DNA from: Actinoplanes sp. NBRC 103695
GTDB lineage: Bacteria; Actinomycetota; Actinomycetes; Mycobacteriales; Micromonosporaceae
Length of the DNA stretch: 64,000 bases
NCBI RefSeq assembly: GCF_030269485.1
Contig: NZ_BSTL01000016.1
Coordinates: forward strand, 186,001 to 250,000
Reading direction: 5' to 3'
Shown here: positions 8,764 through 18,254 of the stretch, one piece after another
Layout: every line of letters begins with the position of its first letter
Position numbering within the stretch: position 1 is the stretch's first letter
Translations under genes and position numbers: made by a program
The notes under the pieces: model-generated
Told to the model about the DNA's origin: nothing
Databases searched by the model: none
What the model saw: only the letters and a program-made list of their open reading frames with translations

Positions 8764-11124
8764 ATGGGCGGGACTCCTACGTTGCGGAGCCGTCCCGCCG
8801 ATCTGTCAGGTATGACCGTTGACGCGCGGGCGCCTATTCGCCATGTCCTGGCGACGGCGGCCCTCGTGATCGCCGGGTCGATCTGGTACGTGTTGTACGT
8901 ATTCGGCGTGGCCGGCCCGTTCTGGCCGGTCTACTGGCTGCTGCCGATCGGCGGTGCGATCGCGGTCTACGGCATGGTCCGGCTGATCAACGCGGTGCCC
9001 CTGCTCCCGGTGGTGCGCCGGTTCTGGGGCCGGACAGCGGTCGCCGGCGCCTCGATCGTCACCGGCTACACGCTGCTGGCGATCGACGTGATGCGCAACT
9101 CGGTCGGCGACCGCCCGCCGCCGATCGGCGGGATCGCCGCCAGCTTCGTCGGCCTCGGCTTCGGCATGGCCATCTGGGCGGTCACCGCGGTGCCGATGGG
9201 CCGCGCGCGCGGCTCGCAGTGGCGGCTGCTGCTGGACCGGTCGATCGCGTTCTTCGGCCTGGCCGTGCTGCTCTGGCACTTCTGCGTGGCGCCGATGCTG
9301 TCCGCCGCCGACCCGTGGAGCGACGCCGGCATCGCGCTGGTCGGGATGGCCTGCCTGCTCGCGATGGGTGGCGTCGCCAAGGTCTCGTACGTGACCGGTG
9401 GCCCGGTGGACCGCACCGCCGTGCGCCTGATCGCCGCCATCGGACTGACCGCCGCGGTGCTCGCGGTGCTCGCGGTGAACCTCGGCTGGGACGGTGACGT
9501 GCCCGGCCAGGCCATCGTGCTGCCGATGGCGCCGCTGCTCGCCGCGCTGGCCGCCCGCTCGCAGTGGCAGGCGGTGCTCACCCCGCCGGTCGAGCCGGAA
9601 CGCCCGAGCGGCTCCTGGCTGCCCTACCTCGCGGTCGGCTCGGTGGCGGTGACCCTGACCGCCGTCGCCACCGGCGGCATGACCTGGACCGACCGCACCG
9701 CGATGCTGCTGTCGGTGCTGGTCGGCCTGCTGGTCACCACCCGGCTCGGGGTCGGCTTCCGGGACAACGCGCGGCTGCTGGCCGAGCGGCAGCAGTCCGA
9801 GCTCCAGCTTCAGCACGAGGTCACCCACGACGGCCTGACCGGGCTGGCCAACCGGGCGCTGTTCCGCGACCGGCTCGCCGCCGACCTGCGGGTCCGGGAC
9901 GCGGTGTCGGCGCTGATCATCGACCTGGACGACTTCAAGACGGTGAACGACTCGCTGGGTCACGCGGTCGGCGACCGGCTGCTGGTCTCGGTGGCCGAGG
10001 CGCTGCGCACCGCGGCGGGCTCGGACGGGCTGCCCGCCCGGCTCGGCGGGGACGAGTTCGCGGTGCTGGTCAGCGAGCGGCCCGAGATGGGCACCATCGT
10101 GGCGCAGCGGGTGCTCGACGCGCTCAGCCGCCCGCTCGGCCCGGACAGACTCCTCGTGCAGGCCAGCATCGGCGTGTCCACCGCGGCGAAGGGCACCACG
10201 CTGGACACGGTGCTGCGGCAGGCGGACGTCGCGATGTACGCGGCCAAGCAGCGCGGCAAGGCCGGCTATGTGACGTACCTGCCGGGCATGGAGAAGCCGG
10301 TGCTCACCCACATCCAGCTCGGCGGCGAGCTGCGCCGGGCGCTGGACGAGGGCGAGTTCCGGGTCCACTACCAGCCGGTGATGCGGCTGGAGGACAACAC
10401 GCTGATCGGTCTGGAGGCGCTGGTCCGCTGGCAGCACCCGACCCGCGGGCTGGTGCTGCCGGGCGAGTTCATCGCGGCCGCCGAGCGCACCGGGCTGATC
10501 GTGCCGCTGGGCCGCTGGGTGCTGCGCGAGACCTGCCGTCAGGTGGCCGCGTGGCTGACCGAGTTCGGCCCGGAGTCGCTGCAGAAGGTCGCCCCGAACG
10601 TGTCCGCGCGGCAGCTGCACGACCCGGACTTCGTCGCCGACGTGCGCGAGGCGCTGGCCGAGAGCGGCCTGCCCGCGGAACGCCTGGTGCTGGAGCTGAC
10701 CGAGTCCGAGGTGCTGCGCGGCCGGCAGGTGCTGATCGCCCTGCACGAGCTGCACGGGCTGGGCGTCCGGCTGGCCCTGGACGACTTCGGCACCGGCGAG
10801 TCGTCGCTCAGCCTGCTGCGGGCGTTCCCGGTGGCCATCGTCAAACTGGACAAGTCCTTCGTCGACGGTATCGAGATCGAGGACGGCGACCCGGCCGCGG
10901 CGGACGCCCGGCAGGCGGTGGCCCGCGCGGTCAGCCAGCTCGCCGGCGCGCTGCGGCTGGACACGGTGGCCGAGGGCATCGAAAATGCCGGCCAGGTCGC
11001 GAAGTTGCGCGAGCTCGGCTACAGGCTCGGCCAGGGCTATCACCTGGCCCGGCCGATGCCGGCGGAGCAGATGCGAAAGCTGCTGCGTGCCCAGGCGCAC
11101 AAACCTGTCGTAGCCGCCAACTAA
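8764..11124 (+). CDS. Membrane GGDEF-EAL protein (c-di-GMP synthesis/breakdown)
   Basis: About 786 residues. The N-terminal ~330 residues contain eight or so hydrophobic segments (a membrane sensor module), followed by a GGDEF domain (GGDEF at residues 428-432) and an EAL domain (EAL at 551-553, then ELTES, DDFGTG and AEGIEN motifs). Both catalytic signatures look intact, so it could make and degrade cyclic di-GMP. No RxxD inhibitory site lies five residues before GGDEF. Start is uncertain: ATG 8764 is used; TTG 8755 and ATG 8812 are alternatives and none has a clear ribosome binding site. Confidence 0.9.
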   Translation: MGGTPTLRSRPADLSGMTVDARAPIRHVLATAALVIAGSIWYVLYVFGVAGPFWPVYWLLPIGGAIAVYGMVRLINAVPLLPVVRRFWGRTAVAGASIVTGYTLLAIDVMRNSVGDRPPPIGGIAASFVGLGFGMAIWAVTAVPMGRARGSQWRLLLDRSIAFFGLAVLLWHFCVAPMLSAADPWSDAGIALVGMACLLAMGGVAKVSYVTGGPVDRTAVRLIAAIGLTAAVLAVLAVNLGWDGDVPGQAIVLPMAPLLAALAARSQWQAVLTPPVEPERPSGSWLPYLAVGSVAVTLTAVATGGMTWTDRTAMLLSVLVGLLVTTRLGVGFRDNARLLAERQQSELQLQHEVTHDGLTGLANRALFRDRLAADLRVRDAVSALIIDLDDFKTVNDSLGHAVGDRLLVSVAEALRTAAGSDGLPARLGGDEFAVLVSERPEMGTIVAQRVLDALSRPLGPDRLLVQASIGVSTAAKGTTLDTVLRQADVAMYAAKQRGKAGYVTYLPGMEKPVLTHIQLGGELRRALDEGEFRVHYQPVMRLEDNTLIGLEALVRWQHPTRGLVLPGEFIAAAERTGLIVPLGRWVLRETCRQVAAWLTEFGPESLQKVAPNVSARQLHDPDFVADVREALAESGLPAERLVLELTESEVLRGRQVLIALHELHGLGVRLALDDFGTGESSLSLLRAFPVAIVKLDKSFVDGIEIEDGDPAAADARQAVARAVSQLAGALRLDTVAEGIENAGQVAKLRELGYRLGQGYHLARPMPAEQMRKLLRAQAHKPVVAAN

Positions 11125-11136
11125 ACTCCTCCTCCC

Positions 11137-11625
11137 ATGGAGGCGGATGCGCTCACCGCGTGGCTCGACCAGCTGACCTTCGGCGACCTGACCACCGACG
11201 AGGTGACCGCCCGGGTGCTCGACGCCGTCGCGGAGTGGGGCAGCGGGCAGGGCTGGCGGGTCTACCGGCGCGCCCCCAGCGTGATGACCCTGCCGCCGCC
11301 GATGGACCGTCAGCATTCGGTGGTCGACCTGGCCTTCGCCCGCACCGACGGCCCGCCGCTGGTGGTCGAGGTCGATCACAGCGACCGCACGCGTACGGTC
11401 GACAAGCTGCTCGCCGAGGCGCAGGCCGGGCGCATCGCGATCTGGGTCCGCTGGGGGAGCGGCCCGTTCAAGCCGCCGCCGATGCCCGTCCAGATGGCCA
11501 CCCTGACCGTGACCCGCCGTTCGGGTCGCCGCTTCGCCCGCGCGCATGATCTGATACCTCCGGCACACGGCGCCGGCTTCACCCAGGCGCAGGAGATCAC
11601 GATGCCGTTCGGGGAGACCACATGA
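11137..11625 (+). CDS. Hypothetical protein, possible PD-(D/E)XK nuclease-like fold
   Basis: 162 residues, not a family I can name. The central part reads VVDLAFARTDGPPLVVEVDH then a Lys-containing helix and AIWVRWG; an Asp, about ten residues, E-x-D and a nearby Lys are spaced as in PD-(D/E)XK nucleases. This is pattern-based inference only. The ATG lies 13 bp after the GGDEF-EAL stop and the stop overlaps the following ATG by four bases, so the three genes look like one transcript. Confidence 0.7.
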   Translation: MEADALTAWLDQLTFGDLTTDEVTARVLDAVAEWGSGQGWRVYRRAPSVMTLPPPMDRQHSVVDLAFARTDGPPLVVEVDHSDRTRTVDKLLAEAQAGRIAIWVRWGSGPFKPPPMPVQMATLTVTRRSGRRFARAHDLIPPAHGAGFTQAQEITMPFGETT

Positions 11626-12497
11626 CAACCGAGTCTTCGGTACGCCTGGCCTGGCGCGTCACCGAGCCGTTGCACGCGATGATCTACTTCGCGCCGGAGG
11701 CGTTCCGCCGCTTCGCCGACCTGGGCCTGAGCCCGATGGAGGGCTACTTCGCCTCGCGCGGGGCGGTGTTCGGTCCGGCCGGCCCCGGCCCGGTGATCGC
11801 CACCTTCTACAACTTCCACCCGGGCCTGGTCCGGCGGGTGCTGCCCGCGGTCTGGGAGCGGACCACCCCGGCGGCGGCACTGGACGCCCGGATGTCGGCG
11901 GCCGACGAGGCGCTGCGCCGGGGCCTGGGCGACGTCGGCACCGCCGAGATCGCGGAGGCGGCCGGTCTGGCACGCCTGGCGGCCGAGTCGGCGGCGGAGT
12001 TCCCGCAGGGCCGGCCGCTGTTCGCCGCGCACGCCGGCCTGCCCTGGCCGGACGAGCCTCACCTGCAGCTCTTCCACGCCCAGACGCTGCTCCGCGAGTT
12101 CCGTGGCGACGGGCACGTGAGCGCGCTGCTCCTGGCCGGGCTCACCGGGCTGGAGGCGAACGTGCTCCAGGTCGCCACCGGCCGGGTGCCACGGGTGTTC
12201 CTGCAGAAGACCCGGGGCTGGAGTGACGACGAGTGGGCCGCGGCGACGGACTCCCTGCGTACCCGTGACCTGGTCTCGATCGAGGAGCCGGCCACGCTCA
12301 CCGAGGCCGGGCAGGCGCTGCTGGCGGACCTGGAGGCGACCACCGACCGGCTGGCGGAGCCGGGCTGGGCCGTGCTGGGCGAGGAGGGTCGGCTGCGGCT
12401 GGCCGAGCTGACCCGGCCGCTGAGCCGCGCGGTGGTCAAGGCGGGCATGCTCGACCCGATGACCCTGGTGAAAGCGGCACGTAACGGCGCACCATAG
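11622..12497 (+). CDS. SCO6745-family protein (MarR-like fold, function unknown)
   Basis: 291 residues. The opening (WRVTEPLHAMIYFAPEA, then G-S-MEGYFASRGAVFG) is characteristic of the actinobacterial SCO6745 family. The C-terminal third looks like a winged-helix segment (RGWSDDEWAAATDSLRTRDL, LTEAGQALLADLE), as in MarR-type regulators, but no DNA-binding role has been shown here. Start ATG 11622 overlaps the upstream stop (ATGA). Confidence 0.82.
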   Translation: MTTESSVRLAWRVTEPLHAMIYFAPEAFRRFADLGLSPMEGYFASRGAVFGPAGPGPVIATFYNFHPGLVRRVLPAVWERTTPAAALDARMSAADEALRRGLGDVGTAEIAEAAGLARLAAESAAEFPQGRPLFAAHAGLPWPDEPHLQLFHAQTLLREFRGDGHVSALLLAGLTGLEANVLQVATGRVPRVFLQKTRGWSDDEWAAATDSLRTRDLVSIEEPATLTEAGQALLADLEATTDRLAEPGWAVLGEEGRLRLAELTRPLSRAVVKAGMLDPMTLVKAARNGAP

Positions 12498-12511
12498 GAC
12501 ACCCTGGAGGG

Positions 12512-13291
12512 GTGGACGGTTCAGGGCACGCGCCGCACCCCGCGGAGTGGTGGGCCCAGTTCCCCGAGGCCTCCGAGCGGTTCGACGCGGCGCTGCTGGT
12601 GGACGGGTTCGGTGACCTGCTGGTCCGGCGGATCACCGCGCCGCTGCTGCGCCAGGAGGCCCGGCTGGCCACCGACGTGGTGGTGCGCTGGCTGAACAAG
12701 CCCGCCAGCAAGGAGCTGGAGACCTGGGCGCACGGCGCGGCCGCCCGGCTCGCCGACGCCGTGCGCCGGTTCAACGACAGCCCGACCAGCACCGCCTCCA
12801 CCGAGGAGGCCCAGGTGCTCAGCCTGGCGCTGAAGGGTGACTTCGCCGAGGCGGCGGAGGGCGCCGAGCCGCTGGTCGGCTTCATGCCGCTGCTCCGGCT
12901 GTTCGTCACTTCGCTGCGGCTGGAGTACTTCGACATCCCGCTGACGCTGCGGCTGCTGGACAGCGGGCAGAACCCGGAGCAGGCGATCCGGTCCGGTTTC
13001 CTGATCGGCAAGTACGGCTGGTGGCCGGCCTGGCTGCTCAAGGTGGTCACCGAGCGGGCCCTCGCGGGGGCGCTGGACGCGGTCACGATCCGGGCGCTCG
13101 ACCAGTGCGCGTACGCGGAGCTGAGTCCCTTCCAGGCCCGGCTGGCCCGCCGGCTGCTGGACGGCGAGACCGAGTTGATCTCCACGGCCGCGCAGCGACT
13201 CGAAGGTTTAGGCGAGAAGAACGCCGCTGAGCGGCTCAGACTCGGCGATCTGGAGACGGTGGCCCTGGCAGCTCGTCTCGTTCCGCTGTAG
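12512..13291 (+). CDS. Hypothetical protein (259 aa)
   Basis: Unrecognised cytoplasmic protein, mostly helical by composition with no signal peptide or membrane segment. It starts with GTG 12512, 14 bp after the preceding stop; GGAGG (12506-12510) is only one base before GTG, which is too close for an ideal site, so the true start may be a little downstream. It probably ends the operon begun by the GGDEF-EAL gene. No motif suggests a function. Confidence 0.72.
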   Translation: MDGSGHAPHPAEWWAQFPEASERFDAALLVDGFGDLLVRRITAPLLRQEARLATDVVVRWLNKPASKELETWAHGAAARLADAVRRFNDSPTSTASTEEAQVLSLALKGDFAEAAEGAEPLVGFMPLLRLFVTSLRLEYFDIPLTLRLLDSGQNPEQAIRSGFLIGKYGWWPAWLLKVVTERALAGALDAVTIRALDQCAYAELSPFQARLARRLLDGETELISTAAQRLEGLGEKNAAERLRLGDLETVALAARLVPL

Positions 13292-13492
13292 AGCCGTATG
13301 CACCGCCCCAGCCCCGCCGCCACCCTTAACCCGACTAAAGACGATTCAATCTGCTTACCGGGACTTAACTTTCGCACGATCTGACGAATCTTTATCTCGT
13401 GACGCCTTTAACTTCCCGGTAACGTCGCCATTGCACATCGTCGATCTTTCATCGCCCCGTGCCCGTCCACACCCGACCGGGGAGGCCACCTC
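13292..13492. promoter_or_regulatory. Promoter region of the sugar isomerase/dehydrogenase pair
   Basis: A 201-bp intergenic stretch clearly lower in GC than its surroundings between about 13330 and 13440 (several TTTA/TTAA tracts), as expected for a promoter. It contains two CTTTAACTT-like elements. GGGGAGG lies just before ATG 13493. No specific sigma-factor consensus can be assigned with confidence. Confidence 0.4.
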
Positions 13493-14410
13493 ATGACCGT
13501 CAGCCGCAGAAACTTACTCGGCGCCGCAGCCGCGGGCGCCGCCGCGCTCGGCACGTCCACAGTGATCTCCGCGCCCGCTCAGGCGAGCGGGACCAGTGGC
13601 CGCGTGCCCAAGGACCACATCAGCGTGCAGCTCTACACCCTCCGTGACCAGCTGAACATCGACCTGGAGGCGAGCCTGGAGGAGCTCGCCGAGATCGGGT
13701 ACACCCGGGTCGAGCACGCCGGCTTCGTCGGACGCACCGCCGCCCAGTTCAAGGCGGCTCTCGACAACGCGGGCCTGCGGGCGACCTCCGGGCACGCCGG
13801 CATCCCGCAGCCGTGGAACGCCGACACCTGGAAGCGGACGCTGGAAGACGCCGCGATCATCGGCAACAAGTACATCGTGCACGCGTTCTTCGGGCTCGGC
13901 CCGAACGGGCCGATCCGGGACGCCGCGGTCTACCGTGCCTTCGCCGCCGACCTGAACAAGGCGGGCGAGCTGGCCCGCCGTGCCGGTCTCAGCTTCGGCT
14001 ACCACAACCACCACCTGGAGTTCGTCCGCCAGGACGGCACCGACCGCACCGGCTTCGACATCCTCACCAGCCAGACCGACCCGCGGTACGTGCACCTCGA
14101 GGTGGACCTCTACTGGGCCTGGCGCGGGGCGAGCGACCCGGTCGACCTGATCCACAAGCACCGCGGCCGGATCCGGCAGGTGCACGTCAAGGACCTCAAG
14201 GTCGACACCAGCAACTTCACCAGCGCGCCGTTCGAGGACGCCGGCGTCGGGGTCATCGACTTCAAGCGGATCTTCCGGCTCGCCCGCGAGGCCGGACTGG
14301 ACGAGTACATCGTGGAGCGCGACGACGCGGGCACCCCGCCGCGCACTCCGGAACAAGCCTTGGACACCGCCCGCGTGGGCTACGACTTCCTCAAGGGATT
14401 GCGGTTCTGA
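13493..14410 (+). CDS. Tat-exported sugar phosphate isomerase/epimerase-like protein
   Basis: 305 residues with a twin-arginine signal (SRRNLLGAAAAG, cleavage near AQA-SG, residues 1-33) and an AP-endonuclease-2/xylose-isomerase-type TIM barrel. Metal-binding residues of this fold are visible in GYHNHHLEF, VHLEVDLYW, VHVKDLK and YIVERDD. Such proteins act on keto- or phospho-sugars; export argues for an extracellular free sugar or glycoside. The next gene follows after three bases, so the two act together. Confidence 0.88.
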   Translation: MTVSRRNLLGAAAAGAAALGTSTVISAPAQASGTSGRVPKDHISVQLYTLRDQLNIDLEASLEELAEIGYTRVEHAGFVGRTAAQFKAALDNAGLRATSGHAGIPQPWNADTWKRTLEDAAIIGNKYIVHAFFGLGPNGPIRDAAVYRAFAADLNKAGELARRAGLSFGYHNHHLEFVRQDGTDRTGFDILTSQTDPRYVHLEVDLYWAWRGASDPVDLIHKHRGRIRQVHVKDLKVDTSNFTSAPFEDAGVGVIDFKRIFRLAREAGLDEYIVERDDAGTPPRTPEQALDTARVGYDFLKGLRF

Positions 14411-14413
14411 CAT

Positions 14414-16471
14414 ATGCGCAGACTTCTTGCTTCCGCCGCTGCGGGCCTGCTGATCGCGGCCTCGCTCTCGACGCCGGCCATGGCCGCCGCCGCGCCACCT
14501 GACTCCGACTTCCAGAAGGTCACCCTCAACGACTTCCCGGGGGAGCCGATCGCCCTGGCCGTACTGCCGGACAAGCGGGTGCTGCACACCTCCCGCAAGG
14601 GCGACGTGCGCATCCACGAGCCGCGCACCGGCCGTAACGTGCTCGCCGCGCGCATCCCGGTGTACCAGCACGACGAGGAGGGCGTGCAGGGCATCGCGGT
14701 CGACCCCGACTTCGCCACCAACCGCTGGGTCTACGTCTACTACTCGCCGGTGCTGAACACGCCCGTCGACAACCCGGACACCCCGGGCGTCAACGAGGGC
14801 GACGCGCCGGAGAACGGCACCGCGGCCGACTTCGCGCGGTTCAAGGGCCACCTGCAGCTGTCCCGCTTCAAGCTCAAGGGCAACACCCTCGAGCTGGCCA
14901 CCGAGCAGAAGATCCTCCAGGTGAACACCGACCGCGGCATCTGCTGCCACGTCGGCGGCAAGATCGACTTCGACAGCAAGGGCAACCTGTACCTGTCGAC
15001 CGGTGACGACACCAACCCGTTCGCCTCGGCCGGCTACGCGCCGATCGACGAGCGCGCCACCCGGAACCCGGCGTTCGACGCGCAGCGCACCGCGGGCAAC
15101 ACCAACGACCTGCGCGGCAAGATCCTGCGCATCAAGGTGAAGCCGAACGGCACGTACTCGGTCCCGAAGGGCAACCTGTTCGAGGCCGGCACCCCCAGGA
15201 CTCGCCCCGAGATCTACGCGATGGGCCTGCGGAACCCGTTCCGGTTCACCGTCGACCCCGACACCGACGTGGTGTACGTCGGTGACTACTCGCCGGACGC
15301 GAACGCCGACAACCCGTCGCGTGGTCCCTCCGGTCGTGGCCGCTGGGCCGCGATCGACAAGCCGGCCAACTACGGGTGGCCGTACTGCGTCTCGCCGACC
15401 CTGCCGTACGTCGACTTCGACTTCGCCACCGGGCAGTCGGGCCGGCCGTTCAACTGCGCCCAGCCGGTCAACGAATCACCGAACAACACCGGCCTGCGCA
15501 ACCTGCCGACGGTCGAGAAGGCGGAGATCATCTACGGGTACGGCGCCAGCGCCGAGTGGCCGCAACTGGGCACCGGCGGCATCGGCCCGATGGGCGGCCC
15601 GGCGTACGACTACGACCGCACGAACTCCTCTGAGACGGCGTGGCCGGAGTACTACGACGGCAAGCCGCTGCTCGGCGAGTGGACCCGCGACTGGGTCAAG
15701 GCACTCACCCTGGACGGCCGCAACCAGGTCACGAACATCGAGTCGGTGCTGCCGTCGGTCATCTTCGACAACCCGATGGACCTCGAGTTCGGCCCCGACG
15801 GCGCGCTCTACGTCCTCGAGTACGGCGACGGCTACTTCGCCGAGAACCCGGAGGCGCAGCTCGCCCGGATCGACTACGCGCCGGCCAACAAGACCCCGAT
15901 CGTGAAGATCAACGCGGAGCCGACGGTCGGCTCGGCGCCGTTCACCGTCGCGTTCTCCAGCGCGGGCACGTACGACCCGGACGGCGACGACCTGAAGTAC
16001 GCGTGGGACTTCGACGCGGACGGCACGGTCGACTCGCGCAAGGCGTACCCGTCGTACACGTACACAACGAACGGCGACTACCGCGCCACCCTCAAGGTCA
16101 CCGACTCGACCGGGCGTTCGGCCTCCGCCGAGTTCCTGCTGCACGTCGGCCCGGTGGCCCCCACGGTGCAACTGGTGACGGACCCCGCCGAGGGTGAGCC
16201 GTTCCAGTTCGGCGACGTCGTGACCTACCAGGTGACCGTCACCGACGACCGGCCGGTGGACTGCGCCAGTGTCACGGTGAACTACATCCTGGGCCACGAC
16301 CAGCACGGGCACCCGCTGTCCGCGAGCGCGGGCTGCAGCGGCTCGATCACCACCTTCATCCCGGCCGGGCATGAGGGCGCGGACAACCTGACCGCGGTCT
16401 TCGTGGCCGAGTACACCGACGCGGACGGCTCCACCGGTTCCGCCCAGGTCGTGCTCACGCCGACCGAGTAG
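14414..16471 (+). CDS. Secreted glucose/sorbosone-dehydrogenase-like protein with PKD domain
   Basis: 685 residues with a Sec-type signal peptide (residues 1-25, AMA-AA). The next ~470 residues are a six-bladed propeller of the GSDH/soluble aldose dehydrogenase type (EEGVQGIAVDPDF, STGDDTNPFA, PEIYAMGLRNPFR, NYGWPYC, PMDLEFGPDGALYVLEYGDG). A PKD domain follows (PFTVAFSSAGTYDPDGDDL), then another Ig-like region. Actinobacterial members often accompany ThuA-like or isomerase-like genes and probably process sugars outside the cell. The cofactor (PQQ or other) cannot be decided. Confidence 0.88.
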   Translation: MRRLLASAAAGLLIAASLSTPAMAAAAPPDSDFQKVTLNDFPGEPIALAVLPDKRVLHTSRKGDVRIHEPRTGRNVLAARIPVYQHDEEGVQGIAVDPDFATNRWVYVYYSPVLNTPVDNPDTPGVNEGDAPENGTAADFARFKGHLQLSRFKLKGNTLELATEQKILQVNTDRGICCHVGGKIDFDSKGNLYLSTGDDTNPFASAGYAPIDERATRNPAFDAQRTAGNTNDLRGKILRIKVKPNGTYSVPKGNLFEAGTPRTRPEIYAMGLRNPFRFTVDPDTDVVYVGDYSPDANADNPSRGPSGRGRWAAIDKPANYGWPYCVSPTLPYVDFDFATGQSGRPFNCAQPVNESPNNTGLRNLPTVEKAEIIYGYGASAEWPQLGTGGIGPMGGPAYDYDRTNSSETAWPEYYDGKPLLGEWTRDWVKALTLDGRNQVTNIESVLPSVIFDNPMDLEFGPDGALYVLEYGDGYFAENPEAQLARIDYAPANKTPIVKINAEPTVGSAPFTVAFSSAGTYDPDGDDLKYAWDFDADGTVDSRKAYPSYTYTTNGDYRATLKVTDSTGRSASAEFLLHVGPVAPTVQLVTDPAEGEPFQFGDVVTYQVTVTDDRPVDCASVTVNYILGHDQHGHPLSASAGCSGSITTFIPAGHEGADNLTAVFVAEYTDADGSTGSAQVVLTPTE

Positions 16472-16485
16472 AGGTAAACGACAGA

Positions 16486-16516
16486 TGAGGGCCGGGTGTA
16501 CAGCACCCGGCCCTCA
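16486..16516 (+). terminator. Intrinsic terminator after the dehydrogenase gene
   Basis: Perfect inverted repeat: TGAGGGCCGGGTG (16486-16498), loop TACAG, then CACCCGGCCCTCA, followed by CTGCTTTCC. It lies 15 bp after the stop at 16471. Confidence 0.85.
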
Positions 16517-16613
16517 CTGCTTTCCGTGACGTAGCCGCAACAAATACGCCATTTTGGGGAAACGGAAGGTGAACGAGCGACGAACAGTCGGACGTCTCAC
16601 GTTCACGCTCTAG

Positions 16614-17852
16614 ATGGCGGGCCGTTCGGGCAGTCACGATCTCCTCGTGAGCCACGAGTTCTTCATCCTGGTGCTGGTCGTCGTCACCGCGCTCGGCTTC
16701 GACTTCACCAACGGGTTCCACGACACCGCGAACGCGATGGCCACGTCCATCGCCACCAAGGCTCTCAAGCCGCGCACCGCCGTCGCCCTCGCCGGCATCC
16801 TCAACCTGGTCGGCGCGTTCCTCTCCGTCGAGGTCGCCCTCACCGTCACCAACGCCGTCGTCAAGATCCAGGACAAGACCGGCGCCCCCAAGGCCGAACT
16901 GCTCTCCGACGGCGGCGGCGCACTCCTGCTGATCGTGCTGGCCGGCCTGGTCGGCGGCATCATCTGGAACCTGTTCACCTGGCTCCTCGGCCTGCCGTCG
17001 AGCAGCTCCCACGCCCTGTTCGGCGGCCTGATCGGCGCCACCGTCGCCGGCCTCGGCTGGGCCGGCGTCAACTGGAACGGCGACGGCAGCAAACTCGACG
17101 GGGTCGTCGGCAAGGTGCTGCTGCCGGCCCTGCTGTCCCCGGTCATCGCCGGGGTGGTCGCCGCGTTCGGCACCTGGGTGATCTACCGGATCACCCTCGG
17201 CGTCGCCCAGCGCTTCACCGACCAGGGGTTCCGCTGGGGCCAGATCGGCAGCGCCTCGCTGGTCTCGCTGGCCCACGGCACCAACGACGCGCAGAAGACC
17301 ATGGGCGTCATCACCCTGGCCCTGATCGCCGCCGGCGACTGGACGGACACCGGCGCGGTCCCGCTCTGGGTCAAGGTCGCCTGCGCGCTGGCCATCGCCC
17401 TCGGCACCTACGTGGGCGGCTGGCGGATCATCCGCACCCTCGGCAAGGGCATCGTCGAGATCACCCCACAGCAGGGCATGGCGGCGCAGAGCGCGTCGGC
17501 CGCGGTCATCCTGGCCTCCAGCCACCTCGGCTTCGCCCTGTCCACCACGCATGTGGCGACCGGCTCCATCGTCGGCGCCGGCATCGGCCAGCCCCGCGCG
17601 GTGGTCCGCTGGAAGGTCGCCGGCCGCATGATCGGCGCCTGGCTCATCACCGTCCCCGCCGCGGGCGTGGTCGGCGCCCTGATGTGGTGGCTGGGCCATC
17701 TGGTCGGCGGCGCGGGCGGCGCCCTGCTGATCTTCGTCGTCCTCCTGGCCGCCTCCGCCGCCATGTACCTGCACTCCCGCCGCCGCCCGGTGAGCGAGCA
17801 CAACGTCAACGAGGACTGGGAGCCCGTGGCCCCCGTCTCGGTCTCCGGATAG
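16614..17852 (+). CDS. PiT-family inorganic phosphate transporter
   Basis: 412 residues with about ten membrane segments. The two PiT signature repeats are present: GFDFTNGFHDTANAMATSIATKAL near the N-terminus (within it FTNGFHDTAN) and SLAHGTNDAQKTMGVI in the second half. It would import phosphate with H+ or Na+. ATG 16614 is given, but GTG 16647 (SHEFFILV) gives a more typical N-terminus and is a good alternative. A small membrane-protein gene follows after 11 bp. Confidence 0.92.
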   Translation: MAGRSGSHDLLVSHEFFILVLVVVTALGFDFTNGFHDTANAMATSIATKALKPRTAVALAGILNLVGAFLSVEVALTVTNAVVKIQDKTGAPKAELLSDGGGALLLIVLAGLVGGIIWNLFTWLLGLPSSSSHALFGGLIGATVAGLGWAGVNWNGDGSKLDGVVGKVLLPALLSPVIAGVVAAFGTWVIYRITLGVAQRFTDQGFRWGQIGSASLVSLAHGTNDAQKTMGVITLALIAAGDWTDTGAVPLWVKVACALAIALGTYVGGWRIIRTLGKGIVEITPQQGMAAQSASAAVILASSHLGFALSTTHVATGSIVGAGIGQPRAVVRWKVAGRMIGAWLITVPAAGVVGALMWWLGHLVGGAGGALLIFVVLLAASAAMYLHSRRRPVSEHNVNEDWEPVAPVSVSG

Positions 17853-17863
17853 GACGCGCCCCC

Positions 17864-18175
17864 GTGCACAACGTGACGTTCGCCCTCGACAGCGCCTGGC
17901 GGGTCCTGCTCACCTGCCTGATCCTCGGCGCCGGCCTGCCCATCCTCTTCGCCGCGGGCATCCGCGCCCTGGCCTGGTCCTCGGGCGGCGAGCCCACGGT
18001 CACCGAGACCGGCGTGGCCGTCCCCGCACCCCGCCCCGCGGGCAAGGTCCTCGCCTACGCCTGCTTCACGGTGGTCGTCCTGGCCGTCCTGCTCGGCATT
18101 ACGTTCATCGTCGCCTCCGGCTTCGGCAAGGCCATCACCTTCGACCACGTGATCCCCACCCTCATCGACAAATAG
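17864..18175 (+). CDS. Small two-helix membrane protein downstream of the phosphate transporter
   Basis: 103 residues from GTG 17864. Two hydrophobic segments flank a short polar loop (residues ~11-31 and ~63-85). It sits 11 bp after the PiT stop and is likely co-transcribed. I do not recognise a family; an accessory subunit of the transporter is possible but unproven. Confidence 0.75.
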   Translation: MHNVTFALDSAWRVLLTCLILGAGLPILFAAGIRALAWSSGGEPTVTETGVAVPAPRPAGKVLAYACFTVVVLAVLLGITFIVASGFGKAITFDHVIPTLIDK

Positions 18176-18254
18176 CGGCCGGTCCGTGCGCGGTCCAACC
18201 CCATTTTCGGTACGCGCACACCGAAGTCCCGTGGCACACGCCCGGCCACCGTCG

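Noticed and set aside
8806..11628. A 940-codon minus-strand frame opposite the GGDEF-EAL gene
   Set aside because: It is a codon-position shadow of a clear plus-strand gene: His/Arg/Gly/Gln-rich, without domains.
13459..13647. 62-codon frame overlapping the start of the isomerase gene
   Set aside because: Shadow of the Tat-signal coding region.
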